From: Candidatus Marinamargulisbacteria bacterium
GTDB taxonomy: Bacteria > Margulisbacteria > Marinamargulisbacteria > UBA817
Length of the DNA: 59,857 nucleotides
Reading direction: 5' to 3'
NCBI GenBank assembly: GCA_023262965.1
Contig: JALQXX010000005.1
Span: 1 to 59,857, forward strand
The position numbers and the translations under genes are program-made. Shown in pieces: positions 44,090 to 54,408 of the stretch. Under the pieces are notes generated by a model. That model worked only from the letters and a program-made list of their open reading frames with translations. It made no database searches and was not told the origin of the DNA. Every line of letters starts with the position of its first letter. Position 1 is the first letter of the stretch.

Positions 44090-44331
44090 ATAAACGACAT
44101 AATAACGGATTTTAAAATACCTAAAAAAATGAACGCAATCATCGGGGAAAAATCAATGCCCTGCACGGGCGGAATAAGCGATTGAAACGGCTCTAAGATG
44201 GGGTTGGTGATTTGCATCACTAACCGAATGATGGGGTGATACGGGTTATGTGGAATCCATGATAAAAAAACCCGAACAATCATCACAATATACACCGCAT
44301 CAAACACGCGATCAATGACGTCGTGCATCAT
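44086..44331 (-). CDS. YggT family membrane protein
   Basis: 81 residues from ATG 44331, overlapping the proC stop (ATGA). Two TM segments with the family pattern VRVFLSWIPHNPYHPIIRLVMQITNPILEPF and IPPVQGIDFSPMIAFIFLGIL. YggT proteins often lie beside proC, as here; the function is not settled. Confidence 0.88.
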   Translation of the reverse strand: MMHDVIDRVFDAVYIVMIVRVFLSWIPHNPYHPIIRLVMQITNPILEPFQSLIPPVQGIDFSPMIAFIFLGILKSVIMSFI

Positions 44332-45137
44332 GATTGCATCCCCTGTGCTAATGCAAGTGAGCGCTGATATGTTGCCGACAATACCCCATCCCAATGGGTT
44401 AAAAACCCGGATGTTTCCATATGCGTCAACCCCGCATGTGTGGTGCCGTTGGGGGAGCGAACATCGGTTATTAATTGATCCAAATCGGCTGGAGGCACCA
44501 TCATCTGGCCCGCACCGGCCATGGTCTGAGCAACCGCTATTTGAGCATCCGCCCTGCGCATGCCCTGGCGCACAGCAAAGGCCACCATAACCTGCGCCAT
44601 TTGATAAAAAAACGCCGGAGAACTACCGGCAATACTCGTAAACGCATGCAAATGGTCTTCATTGGCAACGGGAATCACGGTGCCACAAACCGCTAATACA
44701 GCGAGAACCGATTGTTGACGGGCGTCTGACAATAAATCCAGCCCGTACACCCCAATCACTCCACAGGATACTTGAACCGTCATATTGGGCATTGTACGCA
44801 CAACGGCGGTCGTGCGCCATTTCGACATTAGTGTTTGTATGGATACCCCTGCCATCACCGAAATTAAGACATGATCTGATGTGACATGTGCCGCAATATC
44901 CGGTGATACGGCATTCACCGATTGTGGCTTGACAGCTACAAAAATAATTCGCGATTGACGAAACACATCCGCCACAGACCCCCTTACCACACGATCATGC
45001 GCCACAGCCCAATGCGTGGCGGGTAGTGGGGTGGAGGTAGCCACCATCAACTGGCACGCTGTTTTTTGACACAGTCGATGCCCCAGAGCACCACCCATAC
45101 GGCCAAACCCAATAAATCCCAACCAATTATCGATCAA
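44328..45137 (-). CDS. proC: Pyrroline-5-carboxylate reductase
   Basis: About 269 residues from a TTG near 45137 (TTG 45122 is equally possible); no ATG fits the conserved N-terminus LGFIGFGRMGGAL. Other motifs: FVAVKPQSVNAV, VVRTMPNMTVQVSCGV, FTSIAGSSPAFFYQM and the C-terminal VRSPNGTTHAGLTHME, which binds proline. Last step of proline synthesis. It overlaps the upstream hypothetical gene. Confidence 0.93.
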   Translation of the reverse strand: MIDNWLGFIGFGRMGGALGHRLCQKTACQLMVATSTPLPATHWAVAHDRVVRGSVADVFRQSRIIFVAVKPQSVNAVSPDIAAHVTSDHVLISVMAGVSIQTLMSKWRTTAVVRTMPNMTVQVSCGVIGVYGLDLLSDARQQSVLAVLAVCGTVIPVANEDHLHAFTSIAGSSPAFFYQMAQVMVAFAVRQGMRRADAQIAVAQTMAGAGQMMVPPADLDQLITDVRSPNGTTHAGLTHMETSGFLTHWDGVLSATYQRSLALAQGMQS

Positions 45138-45642
45138 CAACAACCCCGGCCAAGGTCGGCTTATCATACAAGGGAATCGCACTAACATTCGTAGCTGCCC
45201 ATGCATATGGCAATCGATGGATGAGCGCGTTAAATGATGTGGCATGCACATAAAAAATAAGGGATTGTTCCGCCAACCGTCGCTGCAATTCCTGAAGATC
45301 CGTGTATTCCGAGTCCAGTAACCCAAACTCATCTATATGCTGGTCAATAAAATGGGTTAACGCTTCATTTTGTTGAACATACGCATATGGGTCCAGTTCA
45401 TACCCAACGGCCATCAATTGACGGTACAACTCCCCATACCGCGGCGGTCGGAAATCACTACGCCCCTTTGTATTTTTAATGAAGTTGGATCGGGCCTGTG
45501 CTTGGTGCTTATAGGCTTGAAAAACCGCTGTAACCCCCTCGTGATGCACCTTAACTGTATGCTGAACCGAGCGTATCCCCATAAAAACAATAATCGCAAT
45601 CCAAAAAATACCATTCCATACGTGGTTTTTGGTAATGTTCAT
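45127..45642 (-). CDS. Single-span membrane protein of unknown function
   Basis: 171 residues. One TM segment near the N-terminus (GIFWIAIIVFMGIRSV), then a helical, charged domain (about 40-130) and LYDKPTLAGVVVDR at the end. No recognised domain. TATTAT (45649-45654) ends 6 nt before ATG with no ribosome binding site, so this gene seems to start a new leaderless transcript running into proC. Confidence 0.55.
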   Translation of the reverse strand: MNITKNHVWNGIFWIAIIVFMGIRSVQHTVKVHHEGVTAVFQAYKHQAQARSNFIKNTKGRSDFRPPRYGELYRQLMAVGYELDPYAYVQQNEALTHFIDQHIDEFGLLDSEYTDLQELQRRLAEQSLIFYVHATSFNALIHRLPYAWAATNVSAIPLYDKPTLAGVVVDR

Positions 45643-45673
45643 GCCACTATAATACTAATAAACGGCGCTGCCG

Positions 45674-46324
45674 TCACCCCATGTAACGGATTTGTGACTC
45701 CGCATGAATGGTTGTGGATGGGCCATGCCCCGACAATACCACCGTCTCAGGAGGCAACGTCATTAATTTGGTCTTTATCGACTCAATTAGCTGATCATAA
45801 TTGCCCCCAGGAAGATCGGTTCGTCCCATTCCACGTTTAAATACCGTATCCCCACTCAATACCAGGGGGCCTTTAAAGGTGTTGATCGATGTGCTCAAAA
45901 AATACGAAACATGTCCTTGAGCATGCCCCGGGGTTTCGTAGACCGTAAAATCATGGTCGCCAATGCAAACCGTCATGCCCTCATGCACCGTATCTGTAAC
46001 ACGAAATGCCCCCGAATACGGAATGCCCAATCGCTGGGACTGTAGCTCTAAGAGCGCTTGATTCATTCCATCATCAGGATGGGCCATAACGGCAATTGGG
46101 GCCCCAGGATACCGGGCCAAAAGGTCCGCCACGCCCCCCACATGGTCAATATGCGAGTGGGTAATCCAAATCGCTCGCAACCGTGTAGCCGGGGGAATCA
46201 CCGCTATTATCCGATCCACATCTCCACCCGGATCAACGACAACGGCTTCCTGGTTTTTTGTATCCACAAGAACGCGTGCATTCTGCTCATAAATTGTAAC
46301 CGGAACGGTTGTAATGGTTAACAT
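45674..46324 (-). CDS. Glyoxalase-II-like metallo-beta-lactamase-fold hydrolase
   Basis: 216 residues with THSHIDHVGG, ETPGHAQGHVSYFL, VLSGDTVFKRGMGRTDLPGG and LSGHGPSTTIHAE, the full metal site of the short YcbL/GloB-like group. It likely hydrolyses a small thioester. It follows topB by 6 nt. Confidence 0.87.
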   Translation of the reverse strand: MLTITTVPVTIYEQNARVLVDTKNQEAVVVDPGGDVDRIIAVIPPATRLRAIWITHSHIDHVGGVADLLARYPGAPIAVMAHPDDGMNQALLELQSQRLGIPYSGAFRVTDTVHEGMTVCIGDHDFTVYETPGHAQGHVSYFLSTSINTFKGPLVLSGDTVFKRGMGRTDLPGGNYDQLIESIKTKLMTLPPETVVLSGHGPSTTIHAESQIRYMG

Positions 46325-46330
46325 GGCCAG

Positions 46331-48691
46331 TTACGACCCCACACGGGGCTTAAATTGAACCTGCCCATCATCGGTAATCATCAAAGACGACTGAAACGAT
46401 TCACCGGAACGGGTTTTAAACCCATCCATATCATTCAATTCACGCGATGCCAATAATTCCTTGGCCTCATCAACTGTGATGGGGCGCGACGCAATTGTTT
46501 TCCAAATGACAAATCGGCATCCGGTATGTTTCCATTGATTGCAGGAATACGCTTTTGCTGTTTCCACAACCGATCCCGATTGGCATATCCTACACGTCCC
46601 CAACACAACCTGTTCAAATTGAAATCCAACTTTGCCATCCGCCACGATTAATCGGGCATCAAACGGTTCGCCGTTTGTGCGTTTAAACCCTTTAATAAGC
46701 TTGGTAGAACCCGTTTTAACCAATTGACGGGCTTGCGCCTCCGTGATGGCTTTTTTGGCCATTTGCTTCCATATAACAAACGAACAATTATCCGACTTCC
46801 AACGTGTACAACTATACGATTTTAGACGAGACACCACATGACCACTGTGACACAGGGGACAGGATCCCAAAATCACCTCATCTGACGACACCACATAATC
46901 CGTATTGTCTACAACTTTTTGAATCATATCTTTAGAAAATTGTTTAATGTCATTCATATAATCAATCCAACTCGCTTTTGACTGAGCAATATCATTTAAC
47001 GCTTTTTCCCAGCGACCTGTCAACTCCGCAGAAACCAACTCATCACTCAACATGCAATCAATTAAATACATCCCCTTTGGGGTTGGCACCAACGCATTTT
47101 TTTTTCGTTCAATATAGCAAACTGAAATCAACTTCTCTAAAATCTGCGCGCGTGTTGCGGGCGTTCCCAATCCACAATCCTTCATGGCCTGGCGCAAATC
47201 GTCATCATCCACAGACTTTCCCGCGGTTTCCATGGCCGCCAACACGGTCGCTTCAGTATACAAAGGAGGGGCCTTGGTTTTGCCTTTTTTAAGGTGAATA
47301 GCGGCAATATCAACGTTATCGCCAGCCATCACAGCGGGCAACAAAATGTCAGCGTCATGATCGGTTTTGGGGTACATCGTACGCCATCCCGGCGACACAA
47401 TCACCATTCCACTGGCCTTAAAGGATTCCGTCGCAATAGTCATGTGAATATCGGTGGACTGCTTATGACAAACCGGAAAAAAAGCCGCTAAAAACCGGCG
47501 AATAATCATGTCATAAATATGATTCTCCGACACCGACAGGTTCGCCATAACCGGTGATTTATTGGTGGGGATAATCGCATGATGGTCGGTTACTTTCCCA
47601 TCATCAATCATACGATCGGCAATCGTGTAACCATTGTCAATAATGGTTTGAGTCGCCTGAGAAAATTCCGGTAATTCCGACAATATCGTGATGTATTCTG
47701 GGCATTTAGGCGCAATATCCGTGGTTAAATATCGCGATGATGTTCGTGGATACGATACAATTTTATGAGTTTCATACAATGCCTGAATAACGGTTAAGGT
47801 GTAATCCGCTGAGTAATTGTAAAGTCGATTCGCATCTTTTTGTAAGGAGGTCAAATCATATAACAACGGCTGTTTTTCAGTAATTGTTTTTTGATCCAAT
47901 GCCGCAATGGTCGCCTTGGTTTCGTTTGCTAAGCGCTTGGACAGTTCCGTTGCGACCGATTCATCCAGTATACGACTGCCTTCATTTCCCATCCATTTGG
48001 CCTGAAACGCGCCATTAACATGGATCACATCGGCCAAAATCTCATAAAAATGGCTGGATTGAAAATCCTGATTAGCGCGATAGCGATCCACAATCATTTT
48101 TAATACCGGGGTTTGCACGCGCCCGACACTCATAACGCCACGGCCACGTGAAAATTTAATCGAGTACGCGCGTGTGGCATTGATGCCAACAATCCAATCG
48201 GCCTCTGAGCGCGCTCTAGCCGAATAATACAGTGGCAAATAATCATCACCATGCTTTAATTGGCGAAACCCATCCCGAATAGCCTCATCGGTTTGTGACG
48301 AAATCCACAGCCGTTTTATGGGAAGCGTGCATCCCGAATCCTCGTAAATAAGCCGAAAAATCAATTCCCCCTCACGCCCCGCATCCGTTGCACATACAAT
48401 GGATACCAAATCCGAACGACTCAGTAACCGCTTAACAATGGCATAATGATCTTTGGTGCGTTCAATCGGTTCACGACGAAATGTTTCAGGAATGATGGGT
48501 AATCGATCCAGCTGCCACTGTTCATAAAGGGGATCGTACGCATTTGGCTGACTCAATTCCAATAAATGACCCAAGGCCCAGGTAATAACGTACCCATTGC
48601 CCTCCAAAAACCCATCTCGCTTAGCGGACACATTCAAAACGCGTGCGATATCACGCGCGACGGATGGTTTCTCTGTTAGAATTAATTCCAT
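46331..48691 (-). CDS. topB: DNA topoisomerase III
   Basis: 786 residues. TOPRIM at the N-terminus (ELILTEKPSVARDIARVL; CATDAGREGELIFRLIY), the catalytic Tyr in KIVSYPRTSSRYL and core motifs as in type IA enzymes. The C-terminus has two copies of a Cys-rich module (LGSCPLCHSGHVVSRLKSYSC...W and LGTCRICQSGSVVETAKAYSC...W), each followed by an R-T-G/S-E-x-F segment. It relaxes or decatenates DNA by single-strand passage. Confidence 0.95.
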   Translation of the reverse strand: MELILTEKPSVARDIARVLNVSAKRDGFLEGNGYVITWALGHLLELSQPNAYDPLYEQWQLDRLPIIPETFRREPIERTKDHYAIVKRLLSRSDLVSIVCATDAGREGELIFRLIYEDSGCTLPIKRLWISSQTDEAIRDGFRQLKHGDDYLPLYYSARARSEADWIVGINATRAYSIKFSRGRGVMSVGRVQTPVLKMIVDRYRANQDFQSSHFYEILADVIHVNGAFQAKWMGNEGSRILDESVATELSKRLANETKATIAALDQKTITEKQPLLYDLTSLQKDANRLYNYSADYTLTVIQALYETHKIVSYPRTSSRYLTTDIAPKCPEYITILSELPEFSQATQTIIDNGYTIADRMIDDGKVTDHHAIIPTNKSPVMANLSVSENHIYDMIIRRFLAAFFPVCHKQSTDIHMTIATESFKASGMVIVSPGWRTMYPKTDHDADILLPAVMAGDNVDIAAIHLKKGKTKAPPLYTEATVLAAMETAGKSVDDDDLRQAMKDCGLGTPATRAQILEKLISVCYIERKKNALVPTPKGMYLIDCMLSDELVSAELTGRWEKALNDIAQSKASWIDYMNDIKQFSKDMIQKVVDNTDYVVSSDEVILGSCPLCHSGHVVSRLKSYSCTRWKSDNCSFVIWKQMAKKAITEAQARQLVKTGSTKLIKGFKRTNGEPFDARLIVADGKVGFQFEQVVLGTCRICQSGSVVETAKAYSCNQWKHTGCRFVIWKTIASRPITVDEAKELLASRELNDMDGFKTRSGESFQSSLMITDDGQVQFKPRVGS

Positions 48692-48809
48692 ACCTACAAC
48701 CTTATCATAAAAGCATTGAATACACTATTCATCGTAGCCCTCAACTGATTTTATTTTATTACATTTAAAAATATCAATATAAAAGCTGAAAGCCGTCTGT
48801 ATACACCTA

Positions 48810-48910
48810 CGATATACGGGTGTAAGGCGTATAATTGGCCTTACTCATTTACAAAGAAGAGCCCGCATGGCACCAGTGTCTCCCCCCTTTATCTGTTGCC
48901 CGGGCTCTTC
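48810..48910 (+). ncRNA. Candidate structured RNA, unit 1
   Basis: Order on the plus strand: CGATATACGG (possible -10), hairpin A GTAAGGC/GCCTTAC (48822-48844), then hairpin B. Hairpin B has an outer 10-bp perfect stem (48856-48865 with 48901-48910), a 3-nt bulge on the 5' side only, an inner 8-pair stem with one mismatch (48869-48876 with 48893-48900) and a 16-nt loop (48877-48892) reading TGTCTCCCCCCTTTAT. No U-run follows. The same architecture recurs in unit 2 with different inner-stem sequence. Strand is inferred from the -10-like box and the C-rich loop. Confidence 0.65.
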
Positions 48911-49022
48911 GTCACTAACCGAATCTGTGATCGTGTAATCAAAAAACACAGGCACTAAGACCGTATAGAATATCCCTATAATAAAAAAATAAATTAGTGT
49001 GAAAGCCCCCCCGCTAACCAAA

Positions 49023-49118
49023 CGATATATACTGTAAGGCGTTATGCCTTCCTCTTAACAAGAGCCCACATAATGTACAAAAATCTCTCTCCCCCTTTAT
49101 GTTTTTGTACGTGGGCTC
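49023..49118 (+). ncRNA. Candidate structured RNA, unit 2
   Basis: CGATATATACT supplies TATACT (49028-49033). Hairpin A is reduced (AAGGC/GCCTT, 49036-49050). Hairpin B has an outer 8-bp stem (49062-49069 with 49111-49118), a 5-nt bulge on the 5' side only, an inner perfect 9-bp stem (49075-49083 with 49102-49110) and an 18-nt loop (49084-49101) with TCTCCCCCTTTAT. The outer stem AGCCC/GGGCT is shared with unit 1 while the inner stems are unrelated in sequence but both pair, which argues for selected structure. Confidence 0.65.
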
Positions 49119-49145
49119 ATCCCCTCTTCGGATTATTTAACGGTA

Positions 49146-51449
49146 TCAGGGACGTACAGATACCACATTGTGCGACTCTCGCAATTGTTTTGCGGAGGTA
49201 ATCATGTGCGTCAAGGCATCTTTGACTTCCGGCCAGCCACGGGTTTTTAATCCACAATCTGGATTGACCCAAATATGCTCTACAGGCAGTAATTTGGTGG
49301 CTTTTTTAAGTAAGTCTGACATGCTTTCAACCGTTGGAACACGGGGAGAGTGAATGTCATACACACCCGGTCCCACATCATTGGGGTAATTAAACTTAAC
49401 AAACGCGTCCAACAAGGCCATATGCGATCGTGAGGTTTCGATCGAAATAACATCGGCATCCATACGTGCGATGGCTTCGATAATATCATTAAATTCAGAA
49501 TAACACATATGGGTATGAATTTGAGTAGAGTCCATAACCCCACCCGTAACCAATCGGAACGTATCCACCGCCCATCGCAAATAGGCATCCCAGTCGGATA
49601 CATGAACCGGCAACCCTTCCCGCAATGCGGCTTCGTCAATTTGAATCATGCCAATTCCCGCTTTTTCCAAATCACAAACCTCATCTCGAATCGCCAAGGC
49701 AATTTGCATTGCGGTATCCTTTCGAGGCTGATCATCCCGAACAAAACTCCATTGTAGAATGGTTACAGGACCCGTCAACATCCCTTTCATGGGCTTTACG
49801 GTCAACGATTGCGCAAATACCGACCAATCCACTGTCATGGGCTTGGGACGCGAAACATCCCCAAAAATAATGGGGGGTTTCACACAACGTGACCCATAAC
49901 TTTGAACCCAACCATAGCTGGTAAATGCAAATCCATTCAACTGCTCCCCAAAGTACTCCACCATATCGTTTCGTTCAAACTCACCATGGACCAAAACATC
50001 CAGCCCAATGTCTTCTTGAAAAGCAACCGCATCTCGAATCTGATCTTTTAAAAATGATTCATATTCGTTAGCCGATAACCCGCCATTTTTAAAATCACGT
50101 CGCGCTTTTCGAACAGCATCCGTTTGGGGGAAAGACCCGATGGTTGTTGTCGGAAACACGGGCAAATTAAACAATTGTTTTTGTTTGATACTACGATCTG
50201 AAAAACCGGATGAACGCACATAATCCAGAGGCTTAATCTGCGACAAACGGGTTTTAACCGCATTATTATGAATAAGCGCGGATGTTTTTCGACCATTCTG
50301 AACCGCACGATTCGCCCCCAATGCATCCGCTGATGGGTCGGCAAACCCCGTTACAATATCGACTAATTCATGGACTTTTTCATCTGCAAATACCAGCCAT
50401 TGTTTAATCGATTCATCAATATCGGTTTCGTTTGCCAATGTTACAGGAACATGCAATAACGAACATGATGTGGCAACCACAATCCGATCGGGGGATATGA
50501 CAGCCTGTGCTCGCTGAATTTTTTGAATGGTATCGTCATACGCATTCACCCAAATGTTTCGTCCATTAACCACCCCCAAAGACAACTGCTTATCGGCTGG
50601 AAAACCGGCTAAAACCGTTTCAAACGATGTCGACAATCGCGTTACATCAACGTGAATACTATAAACCGGCAAGCTATATACTAACGATTGATTATCCCGC
50701 AAATCCCCAAAATACGTGGTTAAATGCAATCGAACAGACGATGCCGCTGCGATGGCATCATACGCACGCTTAAATCCCTCCTTTTGCGTATTATTTAATT
50801 TTGTAACCGCAATTGGCTCATCTATTTGAATGTCGGTCACCCCGATCGCTTCAAATTGCTTGAGTATGTCACCATACACCGCTATTAATTTATCCAGCAA
50901 CGCCCACTTGTTTGATCCATCTGTGGATTTTCCAATGCTGAGGTATGTTAAAGGGCCCACAATAACCGGACGTGTATCAACACCCCATTTTTTGGCCTCC
51001 TTATAGGCATCAAATGGGGTGGTGGTTGTTAAAGAAAACTCCGTAGCCTCATCAAACTCGGGAACAATATAATGGTAATTGGTATCAAACCACTTGGTCA
51101 TTTCAGCCGCATATTGATTATTCGACGAGTCCTTGGTGTTTCCACGTGCTATTGAAAAATACAGATCCAAATCAACCGGACCGGATACATACCCAAATCG
51201 CGGCGGAATATTCCCAATAAAACAGCTAAAGTCCAATATCTGGTCGTAATATGAAAAATCATTGGACGGAATATAGCGAATACCCGCTTTTTTCTGATAA
51301 TCCCAATTGCGTTTTCGTATCGTCGCGCCAACCTGATGCAAATCATCAGCTGAAATGTCACCGCGCCAATACGACTCCAATGCACGCTTTAACTCTCGAT
51401 TGGCTCCCATACGGGGATACCCCAGTATCGCTGTTGATAATGTTGTCAT
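49146..51449 (-). CDS. metE: Cobalamin-independent methionine synthase
   Basis: 767 residues, normal length. N-terminal start TAILGYPRMGANRELKRALESYW; C-terminal catalytic half with FPTTTIGSFPQTDAVRKARR, GEFERNDMVEYFGEQL, the zinc ligands in QIHTHMCYSEFNDI and NPDCGLKTRGW. It methylates homocysteine using 5-methyltetrahydropteroyl-polyglutamate. GAGGAG lies before ATG 51449. The 5' leader is too short for a known methionine riboswitch. Confidence 0.97.
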   Translation of the reverse strand: MTTLSTAILGYPRMGANRELKRALESYWRGDISADDLHQVGATIRKRNWDYQKKAGIRYIPSNDFSYYDQILDFSCFIGNIPPRFGYVSGPVDLDLYFSIARGNTKDSSNNQYAAEMTKWFDTNYHYIVPEFDEATEFSLTTTTPFDAYKEAKKWGVDTRPVIVGPLTYLSIGKSTDGSNKWALLDKLIAVYGDILKQFEAIGVTDIQIDEPIAVTKLNNTQKEGFKRAYDAIAAASSVRLHLTTYFGDLRDNQSLVYSLPVYSIHVDVTRLSTSFETVLAGFPADKQLSLGVVNGRNIWVNAYDDTIQKIQRAQAVISPDRIVVATSCSLLHVPVTLANETDIDESIKQWLVFADEKVHELVDIVTGFADPSADALGANRAVQNGRKTSALIHNNAVKTRLSQIKPLDYVRSSGFSDRSIKQKQLFNLPVFPTTTIGSFPQTDAVRKARRDFKNGGLSANEYESFLKDQIRDAVAFQEDIGLDVLVHGEFERNDMVEYFGEQLNGFAFTSYGWVQSYGSRCVKPPIIFGDVSRPKPMTVDWSVFAQSLTVKPMKGMLTGPVTILQWSFVRDDQPRKDTAMQIALAIRDEVCDLEKAGIGMIQIDEAALREGLPVHVSDWDAYLRWAVDTFRLVTGGVMDSTQIHTHMCYSEFNDIIEAIARMDADVISIETSRSHMALLDAFVKFNYPNDVGPGVYDIHSPRVPTVESMSDLLKKATKLLPVEHIWVNPDCGLKTRGWPEVKDALTHMITSAKQLRESHNVVSVRP

Positions 51450-51592
51450 AATACTCCTCTTTCAGTCAATTTACTGGTCTCAGTTTACCGTATATTCTAA
51501 CGGCTTACAACCAACATATGGCCCGCCATCTGTTTTCACTCAACTTAGGTATCATATGGATCGATACACTAAAAGCAGCAAACGAATTCCTC

Positions 51593-52075
51593 ATGATTGT
51601 AGCCAAAAACACTGTTGTATACATTGCATTCACAATAACCGACAATAATTCAAATATATTGGATAAAACCCAATGCCCCCTCCCCGTTATTATTGGGCAA
51701 AATCATATGCTTCCTGTTATTGAATCGGCATTAATCGGACACTCAGCGAATGCCTGCATTACCCTAACCATTGACCCCCATGAGGGATTTGGTATGGTTA
51801 ATGCCGCCCGAATTATTACGGTACCATTGAATCAGTTGCCCGATCCAAATAGCCCCATCAACACCGAAGTGATCCTACCGATGGATACCAACACCGGTAC
51901 CCAACCCCTATACGGACGTATTATTGCACGATCCACTAATACCGCTCAAATTGATTTTAACCACCCACTTGCCGGAAAACAATTGCACTACACCATAACC
52001 ATTTGCGATATCCGCAACCAAACCCCTGAAGAAATAGACACCGGATTACTCGCCGATTGGGCCCATTTGGATTAA
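51593..52075 (+). CDS. FKBP-type peptidyl-prolyl isomerase, SlyD-like
   Basis: 160 residues from ATG 51593 (an in-frame ATG 51518 would add an unrelated extension). MIVAKNTVVYIAFTITDNNSNILD begins the FKBP half; LPVIIGQNHMLPVIESALIGHSAN and LTIDPHEGFG are the family signature; residues 70-120 form the inserted chaperone flap; HPLAGKQLHYTITICDI closes the fold. The His-rich SlyD tail is absent. Its stop lies 13 nt from the opposing ftsH stop. Confidence 0.85.
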   Translation: MIVAKNTVVYIAFTITDNNSNILDKTQCPLPVIIGQNHMLPVIESALIGHSANACITLTIDPHEGFGMVNAARIITVPLNQLPDPNSPINTEVILPMDTNTGTQPLYGRIIARSTNTAQIDFNHPLAGKQLHYTITICDIRNQTPEEIDTGLLADWAHLD

Positions 52076-52087
52076 ATATTTACGCTA

Positions 52088-54106
52088 CTAAGACGGATTA
52101 TCGGGTTTATTAGCCGTTGTCGACTTAGACGTCGGCGTCGCTGTCTTTTTTTTAACCGTTTTGTTGGAAGACTTTTTTGCTACATCCGCTGGCAATTTAG
52201 TGCGTTTTTTTTTAGCCGGCGTTGATTTTTCTGGCGTATTGTTGGAAACCGTATTCGTAGATACATCATTGGACGCGACCGATTCCACCAAGGCACGAAA
52301 GGCTTTGCCATCAATAACCTCTTCTTCTAATAGCTTTGTTGACACAACAACCAATGCGCGTTTGTGTTTGGTTAATAGTGCCACCACATCATCATACGCC
52401 TGCTGAATGAGTTGATTGATTTCAGTATCAATTACAAGCGCCGTTTGATCCGAATAATCTTGGGACTGATCATTCATTCGACGCCCTAAAAACACCGGGC
52501 CACTCTCCACACCATACCGTCGTGCGCCTAAGGTTGTACTCATACCGTATTTGCACACATAATTTTTAGCCAATTCAGTCACCCGTTCAATATCATTGGA
52601 TGCACCCGAGGTGATTTCATCAAAAATAATGTGCTCGGCAACACGCCCTCCCAATAAGACTTTAATTTGAGCCATTATTTGATCTCGTGAAATTAAAAAC
52701 CGATCTTCTTGAGGCAACTGCAACGTGTAGCCCAACGCCATACCTCGTGGTAAAATACTGACTTTGTGCACCGGATCGGTCCCTTCCGTGTACAAGGCCA
52801 CCAACGCATGACCGGTTTCATGATACGCAACAATTTCTTTTTCTTTGTCAGACATAACCCGAGATTTACGTTGGGGACCCGCCATGATACGCTCTACCGA
52901 TTCCTCAATCTCCGCTAACGACACCGTATCTTTATTGCGTCTGGCCGCCAGCAGGGCCGCTTCGTTAATGGTGTTTGCCAAATCGGCGCCCGTAAACCCT
53001 GGGGTTCGGCGTGCAATCACCGCCAAATCAACCGTCGGATCCATTTGTTTTTCCGCTGCATGAATGGCTAGTATTGATTGACGACCACTTAAATCCGGTT
53101 TATCTACCGTAATTTGACGGTCAAACCGTCCGGGCCGAAGCAATGCCGGATCCAAAATGTCGGGCCGATTGGTCGCCGCCAAAACGATAATGGTCGTATC
53201 GGCACTAAACCCATCCATTTCAACCAATAGCGCATTTAATGTTTGCTCTCGCTCATCATGTCCGCCCCCCAGACCTGCCCCACGATGACGCCCTACGGCA
53301 TCAATTTCATCCACAAAAATAATGGCCGGGGCGTTTTTTTTGGCTTGCGCAAACAAATCCCGAACCCGAGAAGCCCCCACACCAACAAACATTTCCACAA
53401 AATCCGACCCTGATAAACTAAAAAAAGGCACATCGGCTTCGCCGGCTACCGCTTTAGCCAACAAGGTTTTTCCAGTGCCGGGGGGGCCCATTAATAACGC
53501 GCCTTTCGGAATTTTAGCCCCAATTTTCTTAAATTTGTCTGGCGACTTTAAAAAATCCACTATTTCACGCAGCTCTTCAACGGCCTCATCAACACCAGCG
53601 ATATCACGGAATGTAACAACCTTGGCTGCACCCTCTTTTTTCCAGGGCGATACCCGACTCTTACCAAAAGACATGGCCTGACTACTCGCACCTTGCGCGG
53701 AACGAAACATAAAAAACCAAAACCCACCAATTAATAAAAATGGTAAAAAGGCCTGTAAAATTAATGCCCAAAACCATCCTGAATCGGTTGGATTGACGAC
53801 AATATCCACATTATTCTGCTTTAACTCTTGAATCAAATTCGCGTAATGAACGTAATACGCTTTGTAAACAGCATTATCCTGCGTTGTGTACTGAAGCATT
53901 TGATCCGACGTTCTTATTTCAACACGCTTAATATTGCCATTATCCAAATCGTTTAGAAACTGGGAGAAATCGTTTTGTTTAGGCACATCATTATTGGATA
54001 ACGAGGCCGTGATAATAGACAAAATGAAAAAACTGATAAATATGTACCACACCAATATTCGCCAGTCTTTTTTGGAAGAAGTTCGCTTACGTTTCTTTGA
54101 CATCAT
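52088..54106 (-). CDS. ftsH: ATP-dependent zinc metalloprotease FtsH
   Basis: 672 residues. TM1 about 15-36, periplasmic domain, TM2 about 112-134, AAA domain with Walker A GPPGTGKT (207-214), the SRH region, and the zinc site [11 protein letters not shown]. The Lys/Thr-rich last 60 residues ([18 protein letters not shown]...) are longer and more basic than usual. It degrades membrane and short-lived regulatory proteins. TATACT (54114-54119) ends 7 nt before ATG, no Shine-Dalgarno. Confidence 0.97.
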   Translation of the reverse strand: MMSKKRKRTSSKKDWRILVWYIFISFFILSIITASLSNNDVPKQNDFSQFLNDLDNGNIKRVEIRTSDQMLQYTTQDNAVYKAYYVHYANLIQELKQNNVDIVVNPTDSGWFWALILQAFLPFLLIGGFWFFMFRSAQGASSQAMSFGKSRVSPWKKEGAAKVVTFRDIAGVDEAVEELREIVDFLKSPDKFKKIGAKIPKGALLMGPPGTGKTLLAKAVAGEADVPFFSLSGSDFVEMFVGVGASRVRDLFAQAKKNAPAIIFVDEIDAVGRHRGAGLGGGHDEREQTLNALLVEMDGFSADTTIIVLAATNRPDILDPALLRPGRFDRQITVDKPDLSGRQSILAIHAAEKQMDPTVDLAVIARRTPGFTGADLANTINEAALLAARRNKDTVSLAEIEESVERIMAGPQRKSRVMSDKEKEIVAYHETGHALVALYTEGTDPVHKVSILPRGMALGYTLQLPQEDRFLISRDQIMAQIKVLLGGRVAEHIIFDEITSGASNDIERVTELAKNYVCKYGMSTTLGARRYGVESGPVFLGRRMNDQSQDYSDQTALVIDTEINQLIQQAYDDVVALLTKHKRALVVVSTKLLEEEVIDGKAFRALVESVASNDVSTNTVSNNTPEKSTPAKKKRTKLPADVAKKSSNKTVKKKTATPTSKSTTANKPDNPS

Positions 54107-54113
54107 AACCTAT

Positions 54114-54119
54114 AGTATA
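54114..54119 (-). promoter_or_regulatory. -10 box of ftsH
   Basis: TATACT on the minus strand, 7 nt from the first ATG of ftsH. A -35 element is weak (TTTGTA at 16-nt spacing). It implies a leaderless ftsH mRNA. Confidence 0.5.
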
Positions 54120-54243
54120 GAAATCACAAAAAAAATACAAACACGAATTTGAAAAATTGTCTAAACTCAGGTCAGGAAAAGCAAATGACGTATTGCCATA
54201 AATCCCTAAACCAATTACCATAAATCTTGAGTGGGTATTGTTT

Positions 54244-54317
<74 letters not shown>

Positions 54318-54408
54318 AACATCGATCATTTTGGCTTTGTAGGCAAATAATTAATTTAAAAAAGGCTTTGGATTCTCATTTTCTTTGATACTATAGTATT
54401 TAGAGTCT

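Larger units (their letters stand above)
48692..49145. other. Gene-free 454-nt stretch with two structured RNA candidates
   Basis: Lies between topB (start at 48691, minus) and metE (stop at 49146, minus). No ORF of note. It contains two related units at 48810-48910 and 49023-49118, listed separately. The 112-nt stretch between them is AT-rich with no recognisable element. Confidence 0.7.

Noticed and set aside
48692-49145. Hairpins as metE terminators, a CRISPR array or a methionine riboswitch
   Set aside because: No U-run follows on either strand, only two diverged units with different inner stems, and the location is downstream, not upstream, of metE.
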